DNA of 64,000 nt from Azospirillum halopraeferens DSM 3675 (GTDB lineage Bacteria > Pseudomonadota > Alphaproteobacteria > Azospirillales > Azospirillaceae), in NCBI RefSeq assembly GCF_000429625.1, contig NZ_KE386927.1:237160-301159 (forward strand). Direction: 5' to 3'. Below the pieces are notes generated by a model, which saw nothing but the letters and a program-made list of their open reading frames with translations, was not told where the DNA came from and ran no database searches. Below, one piece after another: positions 9,759 to 17,853 of this stretch. The translations under genes were made by a program, and so were the position numbers. The stretch's first letter is position 1; every line of letters begins with the position of its first letter.

Positions 9759-10517
9759 TTACAGCAGGGTCACCGGGTCGCCCGGCGCGACCCGGCCGCC
9801 TTCCACCACCCGGGCATAGACACCGCACTGGACGTGGCCGTAGCCGCGCTGCAAGGCTTGCAGCACGCCCATGTCGCGCGCCCCGGTGTCGGGGTTGACC
9901 TCGGTTGCCGCGCAGCGCGGGATGGTGCTGCGCACCTCCAGCCGCGCCGCGCCGATGGTCAGCGAGCGCCCGATCCAGTGGCGCATCTCCCAGGGTTCCA
10001 GCCCGTCCAGCCACAGGTTGGCCCGGAAGCGGCCGGGATGCACCGGCTGCTTGGTCACCCTTTCCAGGTCACGGGCACTGGCGAGGTTGAGCAGCGACAC
10101 CAGCGGCTCTTCCGCGTCGGTGAAGGCGCTGCCTTTGGCCTCCACCAGTTTCGGCGCGCCGGGGGACGCTCCCGCCATGTAGGCGGCGAAGAACTGTTCC
10201 AGCAGCATGCGACCGGTCGGCTGGTCCAGTCGGCCGCGGGCCACCGGCTTGCCGCCACGGAACACCACCAGGGTCTGGGTCGCCTCGTCGAACTCGGTGT
10301 CGAGGGCGGCCAGCTTCTCGTGGCGCATCAGCGTCAGGAAGTCGGACTTCGGCCGCCACCCTTCGTGGTCCATGTCGAGCGACGCCGGCCCGTGCAGCAG
10401 GGCGTAGCGGCGGTCGCCGGGCAGGGGGTGCCCCGGCTCCAGCACGGTTTCGGGCAGGTCCTGTGCGCTCAATCCCTTGACGGGGTAGCGGACGATCTTG
10501 GCGAGGGTGCACGGCAT
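9759..10517 (-). CDS. MOSC domain protein (molybdenum cofactor sulfurase-like)
   Basis: 252 residues with the MOSC N-terminal beta-barrel (KIVRYPVKGLSAQDLPE near residues 6-22) and the MOSC core, including RFRANLWLDGLEPWEMRHWIG and the region around RSTIPRCAATEVNPDTG, where the conserved Cys sits. Proteins of this type bind Moco or handle sulfur/N-hydroxylated substrates (MOSC/mARC-like), but the substrate here is unknown. It is convergent with the DUF4167 gene and followed upstream by the NUDIX gene on the same strand. Confidence 0.82.
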   Translation of the reverse strand: MPCTLAKIVRYPVKGLSAQDLPETVLEPGHPLPGDRRYALLHGPASLDMDHEGWRPKSDFLTLMRHEKLAALDTEFDEATQTLVVFRGGKPVARGRLDQPTGRMLLEQFFAAYMAGASPGAPKLVEAKGSAFTDAEEPLVSLLNLASARDLERVTKQPVHPGRFRANLWLDGLEPWEMRHWIGRSLTIGAARLEVRSTIPRCAATEVNPDTGARDMGVLQALQRGYGHVQCGVYARVVEGGRVAPGDPVTLL

Positions 10518-10583
10518 GACGACATCTCAGCCGGGCCGGACGCGATCTGTCAACCGTCGCGACCGGTTGTTTCCGATTCCCCC

Positions 10584-11102
10584 TCACCAATGCTCCGCCG
10601 GCGGGGTGCCGTCGCGGAATTCCGCCAGACGCCGCCGGGTGGCCGGCGAGGTGTCGCGGGGCAGCGCGTCCAGGGGAAAGAAGGCCGCTTCGACGATCTC
10701 CATCCCGTCGGCGCGCGGGGTCCCGCTCCACCGCTCGGCCAGGAAGACGGCGACGTGGTCGCTGGCCCCGTGGCGGAAGCGGGCGTAGAGGCCGAGCGGC
10801 TGCGGCGCGCACTCCACCTCCAGCCCCACCTCCTCGCGCACCTCGCGGCGCATCGCCGTCACCAGCGTCTCCCCCTTGCCGACACCGCCGCCGGGCAGAT
10901 GCCAGCCGCCGACGTAGCTGTGGCGGATCAGCAGCACCCGGGGCACCCCGCCCGGCGCCTCCGGCGGTTCCGTGACGATGGCCCGCACCCCCATGGTCAG
11001 CGGCCGCGCCACCCGGTGCCAGAGGGTGCGCGCGATCCAGGCGAGGCGCAGCGGATGCAGCGGGTGCGGCCGGCCGCTGTCGGTCATCGTGGTGTCGGTC
11101 AT
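10584..11102 (-). CDS. NUDIX hydrolase
   Basis: Hydrolase of a nucleoside-diphosphate-linked compound. The ATG at 11102 gives 172 residues; the frame is open further upstream but that sequence is low-complexity repeat DNA. The NUDIX box is clear: GGGVGKGETLVTAMRREVRE followed by EVGLEV, supplying the metal-binding glutamates. Upstream are a short basic N-terminus and RVLLIRHSYVGGWHLPGG. Substrate cannot be predicted. A second in-frame ATG at 11087 is an alternative start. Confidence 0.85.
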   Translation of the reverse strand: MTDTTMTDSGRPHPLHPLRLAWIARTLWHRVARPLTMGVRAIVTEPPEAPGGVPRVLLIRHSYVGGWHLPGGGVGKGETLVTAMRREVREEVGLEVECAPQPLGLYARFRHGASDHVAVFLAERWSGTPRADGMEIVEAAFFPLDALPRDTSPATRRRLAEFRDGTPPAEHW

Positions 11103-11202
11103 GGCCTGCGGAGGGTATCGTTGTCGACGCCTTCCGTATCTGGGCACTGAACAGGCGATTGCCACACGAATGGTGCCGGCGCCGGTGGCGGTGAGACGAT
11201 CA

Positions 11203-11239
11203 ATCCGTGTCATCCGTGCCGAAATCCGTGCAATCCGTG
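11203..11239. repeat. Four short ATCCGTG repeats
   Basis: ATCCGTG occurs at 11203, 11212, 11224 and 11233 (steps of 9, 12 and 9 bp) in the 287-bp non-coding stretch between the divergent NUDIX and FliL-like genes. The rest of that stretch (11103-11389) shows no convincing gene. The function of the repeats is unknown. Confidence 0.6.
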
Positions 11240-11389
11240 CCGGAGTTGCCGGCAGCGGAGCCACAACTCACAAGTACCGGCCTCCCTCGGCTCTCCTGTC
11301 CATTCTCCCGATGGCCCGGTTCGCCCCTCCCCGCAAGACTCGCCGCACCCGGCGTTCGCCGGTAGGATGGGGGAGCATCCATCACCGGG

Positions 11390-11845
11390 ATGACCGCCAT
11401 GGCTGCCGCCGGACACAAGGACCACGGGCCGCTGCGCCTGACGATCGCCATCGTCGGCGTGCTGACGACGCTGTCGCTGCTGGGCTATGGCGGGGTGATC
11501 GCGGTGAACCGGTTCGTCGAGCACCGCCAGGTGGTCGCCCGCATGGGGCCGAAACCGCCCACGGCCTCGCTGCCCGCCTGGGAGTTCGCGTTGAGCGGCC
11601 ACCGCTCCCTCGACCTCAAAGTGTCGCTGGAACTGGCGCCGCGCACCGATCCGGGGTTCGTCACCGGGGCGGTGGAGCGCATCGGCGACCGCCTCTACGA
11701 CGACATCCGCGACCTGGACATGGAAGGGCTGATCGGTCCCGGCTCGGCCGAGAGGGTGAAGGACTCCGTCTCCCGCGCCGTGCGCCGCGAAACCGGCCGC
11801 GACGTGGTGCGCGCCGTGCGCATCGAGCAGATGGTGGTGAAGTGA
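11390..11845 (+). CDS. FliL-like single-pass membrane protein
   Basis: 151 residues: a short cytoplasmic N-terminus, one membrane helix (about 17-38, LRLTIAIVGVLTTLSLLGYG), then a soluble domain. The C-terminal part (LDLKVSLELAP, then DIRDLDMEGLIGPGSAERVK and VVRAVRIEQMVVK) has the length and pattern of FliL, the stator-associated flagellar basal-body protein. Not seen with other flagellar genes here, so it may be a paralogue doing something else. The stop codon TGA is the first three bases of the triple-hairpin repeat at 11843. Confidence 0.55.
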   Translation: MTAMAAAGHKDHGPLRLTIAIVGVLTTLSLLGYGGVIAVNRFVEHRQVVARMGPKPPTASLPAWEFALSGHRSLDLKVSLELAPRTDPGFVTGAVERIGDRLYDDIRDLDMEGLIGPGSAERVKDSVSRAVRRETGRDVVRAVRIEQMVVK

Positions 11846-11961
11846 TACGGCCGGAAAAAGATCCGTTCCATTGGTTTCCGGCCGTGAAACCCGACAGATC
11901 AATGCGTTGCATTGATCGATAGGGTCATACCGTCGGCATCATTCAGATGCCGACGGTATGA
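11843..11961 (+). repeat. Triple-hairpin interspersed repeat, copy A (complete)
   Basis: About 119 bp with three perfect inverted repeats: ACGGCCGGAAA (11847-11857) with TTTCCGGCCGT (11875-11885); GATCAATGC (11897-11905) with GCATTGATC (11909-11917); and a 15-bp stem 11926-11940 / 11946-11960 (CATACCGTCGGCATC). It begins with the TGA stop of the upstream gene and ends 13 bp before the stop of the convergent cobD, so it could also act as a bidirectional terminator. Related copies lie at 17402 and, inverted, at 63857. Confidence 0.88.
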
Positions 11962-11973
11962 GGCGCGGGGCGT

Positions 11974-12969
11974 CTACAGCGCCGCCACGCCGGCCATCAG
12001 CAGCCCCACCAGCAGGGCCAGCAGCAGGCCGGCCACTCCGGTCAGCGTCAGGGCCCGCCCCACGTCGGCCGGCAGGGCGCGGGCGCGCCCGCCGCCCAGC
12101 CACGGCTCGTTGACGGTGACGCCGCCGTCGCGGTAGGGGCCGACCAGCGAGATCCCCAGGGCGCCGGCCATGGCGGCGATCGGCCAGCCCATGTTGAAGG
12201 AGGCGTGCTTGCGCGTGTCACGCGTCAGGGCGCGCAAGGCGCCGCGGGGGCTGGCGGTGGCCGCGAAGGGCGCCGCCAGCGCCAGCAGCAGACCGGTGAG
12301 GCGCGCCGGCAGGGCGTTCAGCGCGTCGTCCATGCGCGCCGCGGTCAGGCCGAACCGCTCCAGCCGGACGCCGGGACGGCCCAGCGCCTGATCGGCGCCG
12401 TCCACCACCGCCCAGGCCAGCAATCCCGGAACCCCCAGCAGCGCGTACCAGAAGGCCGGCGCAACCACCTTGCGGTCGAACGCCTTGGCCAGGTGCTCCA
12501 TGGCCGCGCGGGCGACGGCGTGGCCGTCGAGCCCGTGCAGGGGGCGCCGCGTCAGGCCGGTCAGGGCGCCGCGCGCCGCCTCCAGCCCCGGCCCCTCCAG
12601 AGCCCGCCGCACCGCCTGCACCCGCGCCCGGGCGGCCCCGCCGCGCAGGACGGCCAGAAGCGCCACCAGTTCCACCAGCCACCCGCCGGGGGCGGCGGTG
12701 CCCACCCACCCCACGGCCAGCCCGGCGAGGACGGCGGCGAGCATCAGCACGCCGACCACCAGGGCGCCGCGCACCAGCCGCACCGCGGCACCGCGCTGCG
12801 GCCGGTTGAGGCGGCGGTCGAGCACGGCGCACAGGCGCGCCGCCAGGCCGGCGGGATCGGGCAGCAGCCGGGCCAGCCTGTCGCCGATGGCGGCGTCGAT
12901 CACCAGCGCGATCAGCAGCAGGAACAGCGGCCCCGGCCCGGCCCCGGACACGCCGACGTCGAATCCCAT
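11974..12969 (-). CDS. CobD/CbiB-family adenosylcobinamide-phosphate synthase-like membrane protein
   Basis: 331 residues with several hydrophobic helices. Features of CobD/CbiB, which joins aminopropanol phosphate to adenosylcobyric acid in B12 synthesis: the LLIALVIDAAIGD N-terminus, a stretch LHGLDGHAVARAAMEHLAKAF, FWYALLGVPGLLAWAVVDGAD, and the motif RMDDALNALPARLTGLLLAL near residue 215. The conserved regions are recognisable but it is rather divergent. No other cobalamin gene and no cobalamin riboswitch are visible nearby, so it may be an isolated paralogue. It shares strand with the ankyrin gene 11 bp upstream. Confidence 0.75.
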   Translation of the reverse strand: MGFDVGVSGAGPGPLFLLLIALVIDAAIGDRLARLLPDPAGLAARLCAVLDRRLNRPQRGAAVRLVRGALVVGVLMLAAVLAGLAVGWVGTAAPGGWLVELVALLAVLRGGAARARVQAVRRALEGPGLEAARGALTGLTRRPLHGLDGHAVARAAMEHLAKAFDRKVVAPAFWYALLGVPGLLAWAVVDGADQALGRPGVRLERFGLTAARMDDALNALPARLTGLLLALAAPFAATASPRGALRALTRDTRKHASFNMGWPIAAMAGALGISLVGPYRDGGVTVNEPWLGGGRARALPADVGRALTLTGVAGLLLALLVGLLMAGVAAL

Positions 12970-12980
12970 GGCGGCCGGCG

Positions 12981-13532
12981 TCAGCGCGCGCCGGCCTTGC
13001 GCAGGGCGGACAGGACGCGGCCGTTGCGCCCCTCCTCCGCCCAGGTCAGGGCGGTGCGCCCGGTGAAGTCGGCCTTGTCAACACCGGCACCCAGCTTCAG
13101 CAGCCGGTCCACCGCGTCGACGTTGCCGCGCCGCGCCGCCGCCATCAGCGGCGTCATGCCCTGGCGGTTCTCGGCGTCGATGCGGGCGCCGCCGCCGGCC
13201 AGCAGGTCGATCAGATCCACGTTGCCCTGCTCGGCCGCCCAGTGAAGGGCGGTGTTGCCGACCCGGTCGGCGCGGTCGACGGCGGCGCGGCCTTCCAGCA
13301 GGGCGCGCGCGATGTCGGCGCGTTCAGCCAGCACGGCGACGATCAGGGGGGTCTTGCCCTCGAAATCGGTGATGTTGGGGTTCTCGCCGCGCACCAGGAG
13401 CTGGCGCACCGCCTTCAGGTCGCCGGACGCGGTGGCGTTCAGCAGGTTGGGCCCGGAGAACAGCGAGATCTCCGCCAGCGCCGGCCCGCTCAGGCCGATC
13501 GCCAGGAGGCTGGCCAGAATCCATCGTTTCAC
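12981..13532 (-). CDS. Secreted ankyrin-repeat protein
   Basis: The GTG at 13532 (after GGGGGA) gives 183 residues with a signal peptide (MKRWILASLLAIGLSGPALA, cleavage probably after ALA). The mature part is about four ankyrin repeats: GEN/ITDFEGKTPLIVAVLAE, VDRADRVGNTALHWAAEQGN, IDAENRQGMTPLMAAARRGN and VDKADFTGRTALTWAEEGRN. Periplasmic ankyrin proteins are protein-binding; the partner is unknown. It may be co-transcribed with the downstream cobD-like gene. Confidence 0.82.
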   Translation of the reverse strand: MKRWILASLLAIGLSGPALAEISLFSGPNLLNATASGDLKAVRQLLVRGENPNITDFEGKTPLIVAVLAERADIARALLEGRAAVDRADRVGNTALHWAAEQGNVDLIDLLAGGGARIDAENRQGMTPLMAAARRGNVDAVDRLLKLGAGVDKADFTGRTALTWAEEGRNGRVLSALRKAGAR

Positions 13533-13647
13533 GTCGTTTCCCCCTCGGTGTATGCCGTTCGCCCGCGATGGCACTGCGCCGGATGGACGGTGCCGGGATG
13601 GAGCGCGCATAGTAGCCGCATCGCCCCATCCTGACCAGACGGCCGCC

Positions 13648-13788
13648 ATGCTTCGCAACCCGCTCGCCCGCCACGTGGCCCTGTTTCTCGCCGCCAAGGC
13701 CCTGCTGATCGGGCTGGGCCTGTGGTGGTTCACGGCATCGCAGCCGGAGCCGCGCGGCCTGCTGCCGCCCCCGACGTCCACGCGCTGA
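13648..13788 (+). CDS. Small single-pass membrane protein (CydP-like?)
   Basis: 46 residues from the ATG at 13648: a basic N-terminus (MLRNPLARH), one membrane helix (VALFLAAKALLIGLGLWWF) and a proline-rich tail. Size and pattern resemble CydP, the proposed small subunit associated with cytochrome oxidases, but no oxidase gene is nearby and the ribosome-binding site is weak. The identity is tentative; the coding call rests on the basic-helix pattern. Confidence 0.4.
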   Translation: MLRNPLARHVALFLAAKALLIGLGLWWFTASQPEPRGLLPPPTSTR

Positions 13789-13853
13789 CCGGCCATCGCC
13801 GGGGAACCACCCCGCCGTCGCCGCCGTTTCCCGAAAGGACAACGGAGGCGGGA

Positions 13854-14441
13854 ATGACGTACCAGAGCGATGTGAACCGGACCACCCGCGGTGTGGTCCG
13901 CGAGGCCGTGGGAATCTTCGATAGCGCCGAGGCGTTGCAGCGTGCGGTCGACGAGCTTTCGCTCGCCGGCTTCGAGCGCTCCGACCTCAGCCTGATGGCC
14001 AACGACCAGACCATCGAGAGCCAGCTCGGCCACGTGCCGCGCACGGTGGACGAGGCCAAGCACGATCCCGACGTGCCGCGCCAATCCTATGTGGCGCCGG
14101 AGGAGCTGGGCAACGCCCAGGGCGTGGCCATCGGCTTTCCCGCCTATGTGGGGGCCATCATCGCCACCGGCGCCGTCGTCGCCACCGGCGGCACGGCGGT
14201 GGCGGCGGCCATGGCCGCGGCGGCGGCCGGGGTGGGCGGCGGTGCCGTGGGCTCGGCCCTGTCCCAGTGGCTGGGAGACAAGCGCAACGAGCCGCTGCGC
14301 CAGCACCTGGACAAGGGCGGCATCCTGCTGTGGGTGAACCTGAGCAACGGGTCCCTTGAGGGCAAGGCCAAGGAGATCCTGGCCCGCCACGCCGCGCGCC
14401 CGGTCGAGGTGCACGAGGTGCCCCAGGCCGCGGGGGATTGA
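13854..14441 (+). CDS. General-stress-like protein with glycine-zipper segment
   Basis: 195 residues from the ATG at 13854, which follows CGGAGGCGGGA, a strong ribosome-binding site. The N-terminal part (about 15-60, AVGIFDSAEALQRAVDEL then GFERSDLSLMAN) resembles the YflT/heat-induced stress domain; the middle (about 95-140) is a long Ala/Gly hydrophobic stretch ending GVGGGAVGSALSQWLGD; the end (ILLWVNLSNG) is a short beta-rich tail. Proteins of this form are common in Azospirillum-type genomes and are stress-induced in relatives, but the role is not known. Confidence 0.72.
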   Translation: MTYQSDVNRTTRGVVREAVGIFDSAEALQRAVDELSLAGFERSDLSLMANDQTIESQLGHVPRTVDEAKHDPDVPRQSYVAPEELGNAQGVAIGFPAYVGAIIATGAVVATGGTAVAAAMAAAAAGVGGGAVGSALSQWLGDKRNEPLRQHLDKGGILLWVNLSNGSLEGKAKEILARHAARPVEVHEVPQAAGD

Positions 14442-14508
14442 CGCACGTCATGGGCAGAGGGCGTCCGGGGCGCCATCTTCCGGGTGTTCCCACCCGGAGG
14501 CCTGACCC

Positions 14509-15273
14509 GTGGACGCCCCGTCCGTGCTCACCCTGCTCGAATCCGCGCTCAACCACTGCGCCGTCGTGGTGGACCGCGACGGCGGGCTGCTGCTGGCGCT
14601 GCTGACCGCCGGCCTGGTCGGCGGGGCCACCCATTGCGTCGGCATGTGCGGCCCCTTCGTCCTGGCCCAGGTCGGCGCCCGGCTGGAGCAGGTGCCGGCC
14701 TCGCGGATGAGCGAGTTCCATCGGCTGGCCGGGGCGGCGGTGCTGCCCTACCATCTCGGCCGCGCCACCACCTACGCCGGCATCGGCGCCGCCGCCGCCG
14801 CGGTGGCCGGCCACGTCGCCGCCCTGCCGGGGCTGAAATGGTTTTCGGTGGCGCTGCTGGCTTTCGCCGCCCTGTTCTTCCTGGCCTACGCCCTGCGCGG
14901 CGTCGTCGCCCTGCTGCCCCGGATCGACCTGCCCTGGCACAACCGCTGGAGCGACGCGGTGGCGCGGTTGGCCCGGCCGCTGTTCGGCAACCCCACGGGG
15001 TGGCGCGGCTATGGGCTGGGTCTGGCGCTGGGCTTCATCCCCTGCGGCCTGCTCTACGGCGCCGTAGCCGCGGCGGCGGCCAGCGGCAGCGCCCTGACCG
15101 GCGCCGCGGGCATGGCCGCCTTCGCCCTGGGCACCCTGCCCAGCCTGCTGATGGTGGGGCTTGCCGGCCAGTTCGCGGCGCGCACCTGGCGCACCGCCGT
15201 CGCCCACGCCGCCCCCCTGATCATGGCCGTCAACGCCGGCGTGCTCGGCTGGATGGCCTGGAGCCTGGTCTGA
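14509..15273 (+). CDS. Sulfite exporter TauE/SafE-type membrane protein
   Basis: 254 residues, a GTG start preceded by CCGGAGG. Six or so membrane helices are evident, with the family hallmark GGATHCVGMCGPFVLAQ (about residues 39-55) in the first half and the symmetrical GLALGFIPCGLLYGAVAAA in the second. Proteins of this subgroup (UreH/SafE-like) are associated with metal or thiol handling and cytochrome oxidase assembly; the Cys pair HCVGMC may bind metal. No oxidase or metal-transport gene lies beside it, so the substrate is open. Confidence 0.82.
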   Translation: MDAPSVLTLLESALNHCAVVVDRDGGLLLALLTAGLVGGATHCVGMCGPFVLAQVGARLEQVPASRMSEFHRLAGAAVLPYHLGRATTYAGIGAAAAAVAGHVAALPGLKWFSVALLAFAALFFLAYALRGVVALLPRIDLPWHNRWSDAVARLARPLFGNPTGWRGYGLGLALGFIPCGLLYGAVAAAAASGSALTGAAGMAAFALGTLPSLLMVGLAGQFAARTWRTAVAHAAPLIMAVNAGVLGWMAWSLV

Positions 15274-15292
15274 TCGCTCAGCGTCTGACCGC

Positions 15293-16174
15293 TCAGCCGC
15301 AGCCACCCTTCAGGGCGTCGCCCAGACGGTGGGTGGCGCTGCCGGGTTTCAGGGGCTGCTGCTGACTCTCGTGCGGCGCCCAGCCCGCCAGATAGAGCAC
15401 CTGGAACGTCGCGGGGACGCGGCCATCGGGTTCGGCGTAGCGCTCGGCGTAGAGGCGGGCAACTTCCAGGATCAGGTCGCGCCGCGCCGGCACCCGGCGC
15501 CGTGCCAGCACGGCGTTGGTTTCCCCCATGCCGCGCAGATCGCGCATCAACGCCAGCGCGTCGGAATAGGTGACGGTCAGCGTGTCGCTGTCGACCACCG
15601 GCAGGGCGAAGCCGGCGCGCTGCAACAGTCCGCCGGCGTCGCGCACCTCGGCGAAGGGCGAGACGCGCGGGCTGACGCCGCCGGACACCGTCTGCTCCGC
15701 CTCGTACAGGCACCGCCGCAACTCGTTCAGCGTCTCGCCGCCCAGCATGGCCGCGCACAGGAAGCCGTCCGGCTTCAGCGCCCGGCGGATCTGGATCAGC
15801 GCGCCGGGCAGGTCGTTGACCCAGTGCAGCGCCAGGTTGGACACCACGAGGTCGAAGCTCTGCGCCGCGAAGGGCAGGAACTCTTCGTCGGCGACGACGG
15901 CGGGGGCGCCGGCGCGGCGCGCGAAAGGCTCCGACAGGTCGCAGGCCACCAGCGTGCCGATCCCCTTGCGCCCGGCCAGCGCCCGGCGCATAGCCCCGTG
16001 GCGCGCCCCCAGGTCCAGGGCCAGCGGGAAGCTGCGGGTCACGTCCTCCAGCCGGTCGGCGAGTCGGTCGGCGATCTCGTCGAACAGGAAGGCATGGCCG
16101 GCGAAGCCGGGGGCGGCACGGTCGCGGCGGCGGCGCACGAGCGTGCGGTCGAAGACGGTCATGGAGTCGCTCAT
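15293..16174 (-). CDS. SAM-dependent methyltransferase (BioC/NDUFAF5-like)
   Basis: 293 residues from the ATG at 16174 (MSDSMTVFDR). N-terminal FDRTLVRRRRDRAAPGF and FLFDEIADRLADRL, Rossmann motif I LALDLGARHGAMRRAL, the acidic loop VACDLSEPF, and DLVVSNLALHWVNDLPGAL, which is the BioC/NDUFAF5 pattern. NDUFAF5 hydroxylates an arginine of complex I and BioC methylates malonyl-ACP; which applies here is not decidable, though alphaproteobacterial proteins with this N-terminus resemble NDUFAF5. It is convergent with the SafE-like gene. Confidence 0.8.
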   Translation of the reverse strand: MSDSMTVFDRTLVRRRRDRAAPGFAGHAFLFDEIADRLADRLEDVTRSFPLALDLGARHGAMRRALAGRKGIGTLVACDLSEPFARRAGAPAVVADEEFLPFAAQSFDLVVSNLALHWVNDLPGALIQIRRALKPDGFLCAAMLGGETLNELRRCLYEAEQTVSGGVSPRVSPFAEVRDAGGLLQRAGFALPVVDSDTLTVTYSDALALMRDLRGMGETNAVLARRRVPARRDLILEVARLYAERYAEPDGRVPATFQVLYLAGWAPHESQQQPLKPGSATHRLGDALKGGCG

Positions 16175-16244
16175 GACCGGGACTATACCCTGTCTGCGCG
16201 CCGCCACAACGGCCGCCGGCGCGGCGCCCCGGCTTGCTCAATTA

Positions 16245-16286
16245 TATCTTACCGTTATGGTGCAACGCGCCCGGTTCGGTGAGATA
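16245..16286. promoter_or_regulatory. Imperfect inverted repeat upstream of XRE regulator
   Basis: TATCTTACCG (16245-16254) and CGGTGAGATA (16277-16286) are inverted repeats with one mismatch and a 22-bp spacer, in the only AT-rich patch between the divergent methyltransferase and regulator genes. It is a candidate operator for the regulator that starts at 16412. No experiment or known consensus supports it beyond symmetry and place. Confidence 0.35.
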
Positions 16287-16411
16287 ACGAAGCTATGATT
16301 TAACTGGCGACTCGTTCAGAACCGATTGATCAGGTATTCTTGAGTTCGGTCCTGCGGTCCCGAATCGCCGGACGGCTTCGTCCACCGCTACGCCGACATC
16401 GTGAGGGCCGC

Positions 16412-17404
16412 ATGCGCGCGACTTCCGGGGCCGTGATCCCGCCCCTCGACTGGCCGGCCCTGGTGGACGAGGCGTTGCGCCGCCGCCGCGCCGAACGGCT
16501 GACGCAGAAGGAGCACGCGGCCCTGGCCGGCGTCAGCGTGCCCACGGTGATCGCGTTCGACCGCAAGGAAACCACCCTGTCGCTTGCCAAGGCGTTCGCC
16601 ATCCTCGACATCGTCGGGCTGGTCGCGGCGCGCACGGACGCCGACCCGCAGGACGCCTTCGCCACCGCCGCCGAACGGCGCTGGCAGGAGCTGACGGGCG
16701 GTCTGCCGGCCGACTCGCCCATCCGGATGCCGCACGGCCATTACGCCGTCGACTATGCCATCGCCGGCGCCTCCGCCGGTTCCGCCCGGGCGCTGCTCGA
16801 CGCCCTGCGCCGGGCCGACCGCGGGCACACCGGCTGGCCGCCTTTTTGGGTTCCCACCCGCGGCGCCATCGCTCCCTACCCGGTGGAGGACGGGATCGAA
16901 TGCTGGCTCGGCCGCGACACGGAGCGGGATGACCGGGACGCCGCCCACAACGATTTCTGGTGCGCCACCCGCGACGCCCGCCTGTACCTGCGCCGCGGCT
17001 ACCGGGAGGACTCGACGGACGTGCTGCCCCCGGCAGCCGTCTTCGATCTGACGCTGCCGGTGTGGCGGGCCGGCGAGGCGCTGCTGCATGCCCACCACCT
17101 GGCGGAGGCGCTGGGGGCGCCGGCCGGGGCGGAGGTGCGGTTGCGGGTGCGCTGCGCCGGCCTGGCCGGCCGCGAGCTGAAGTCCTGGGCCAACCCCTAC
17201 CGCGACGTCCCCGGCATCCACCGCTGCCGGACCGGCGAGGCGTCGCACGCCGTCTCCTGCCCCGCCGGGGCGATCGCCGACCGGTTGCCGGAGCTGGTGC
17301 ACGCCCTGCTGGCGCCGGTCTATGAGCGATTCGACTTCTACGCCCTGCCGCCCGAGCTGGTGACGGAGGAGCTGGCACGGTTGCGGTCGGTTCCCCGCCG
17401 CTGA
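16412..17404 (+). CDS. XRE-type DNA-binding regulator with large uncharacterised C-terminal domain
   Basis: 330 residues from the ATG at 16412. N-terminal HTH (about 30-70, RLTQKEHAALAGVSVPTVIA then LAKAFAILDIVGLV). The C-terminal two thirds carry a recognisable but functionally unassigned domain: GWPPFWVPTRGAIAPYPVED, ECWLGRD, DFWCATRDARLYLRRGY, VFDLTLPVWRAGEALLHA and GRELKSWANP. I know this domain from regulators that sometimes carry a Schlafen/AlbA_2-type fold; its ligand is not known to me. The stop codon coincides with the first bases of repeat copy B. Confidence 0.68.
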   Translation: MRATSGAVIPPLDWPALVDEALRRRRAERLTQKEHAALAGVSVPTVIAFDRKETTLSLAKAFAILDIVGLVAARTDADPQDAFATAAERRWQELTGGLPADSPIRMPHGHYAVDYAIAGASAGSARALLDALRRADRGHTGWPPFWVPTRGAIAPYPVEDGIECWLGRDTERDDRDAAHNDFWCATRDARLYLRRGYREDSTDVLPPAAVFDLTLPVWRAGEALLHAHHLAEALGAPAGAEVRLRVRCAGLAGRELKSWANPYRDVPGIHRCRTGEASHAVSCPAGAIADRLPELVHALLAPVYERFDFYALPPELVTEELARLRSVPRR

Positions 17405-17476
17405 TACGGCCGGAAAAAGATCCATTCCATTGGTTTCCGGCCGTGAAACCCGACAGAACAGTGCTTTGTATTGATC
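17402..17476 (+). repeat. Triple-hairpin interspersed repeat, copy B (truncated)
   Basis: Begins with the TGA stop of the XRE regulator and continues TACGGCCGGAAAAAGATCC, nearly identical to copy A for about 55 bp; hairpin 1 is perfect (17406-17416 with 17434-17444, ACGGCCGGAAA). Hairpin 2 is degraded (GAACAGTGC against GTATTGATC) and the third hairpin is missing. The next gene (FliQ-like) begins at 17572. Confidence 0.82.
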
Positions 17477-17571
17477 GCCGCCGGTGACATCCCGGCGACC
17501 GCGCGGCGCGGCCGCGCGCCGGCGGGGGGTTCGTGCTACACTGCCCCCGTCGTCATCCGGGAGTTGCTGGC

Positions 17572-17838
17572 ATGGGTGTGCCCGAGGCCATCGCCGCCTC
17601 TTACGAGGCCCTGATCGTCATCATCAAGATCTCCATGCCCGCCCTGGTGGTCAGCACGGCCATCGGCCTGGTGGTGACGCTGTTCCAGGCGGTGACCCAC
17701 ATCCAGGACCCGAACCTGCAGCAGCAGCTCAAGATTTTCTCGATCATCGCCGTGCTGTTCGTGACGGCGCCGGCGATCTACATCGCGCTGCACGACTACA
17801 CCATGCTGATCTTCGACCGCATCGCCAACCTCAACTGA
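17572..17838 (+). CDS. FliQ/SctS-family export protein, orphan
   Basis: 88 residues from the ATG at 17572, exactly FliQ length, with two membrane helices. The signature GLVVTLFQAVTHIQDPNL matches the FliQ/SctS motif (GLLVxLFQAxTQIQExTL). FliQ is part of the flagellar or injectisome export gate with FliP and FliR. Here no other export-gate gene is adjacent; the neighbours are an XRE regulator and comF. It may be the organism's only FliQ displaced from its cluster, or a copy for a second system. Confidence 0.65.
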   Translation: MGVPEAIAASYEALIVIIKISMPALVVSTAIGLVVTLFQAVTHIQDPNLQQQLKIFSIIAVLFVTAPAIYIALHDYTMLIFDRIANLN

Positions 17839-17853
17839 CGGACCGGGCGCGAG

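Noticed and set aside
11897-11917. GATCAATGC..GCATTGATC as an FNR-type site
   Set aside because: The half-sites and spacing do not fit TTGAT-N4-ATCAA; it is hairpin 2 of the repeat element.
11103-12969. Cobalamin riboswitch near the cobD-like gene
   Set aside because: No B12-box-like sequence or matching stem set is visible upstream of 12969.
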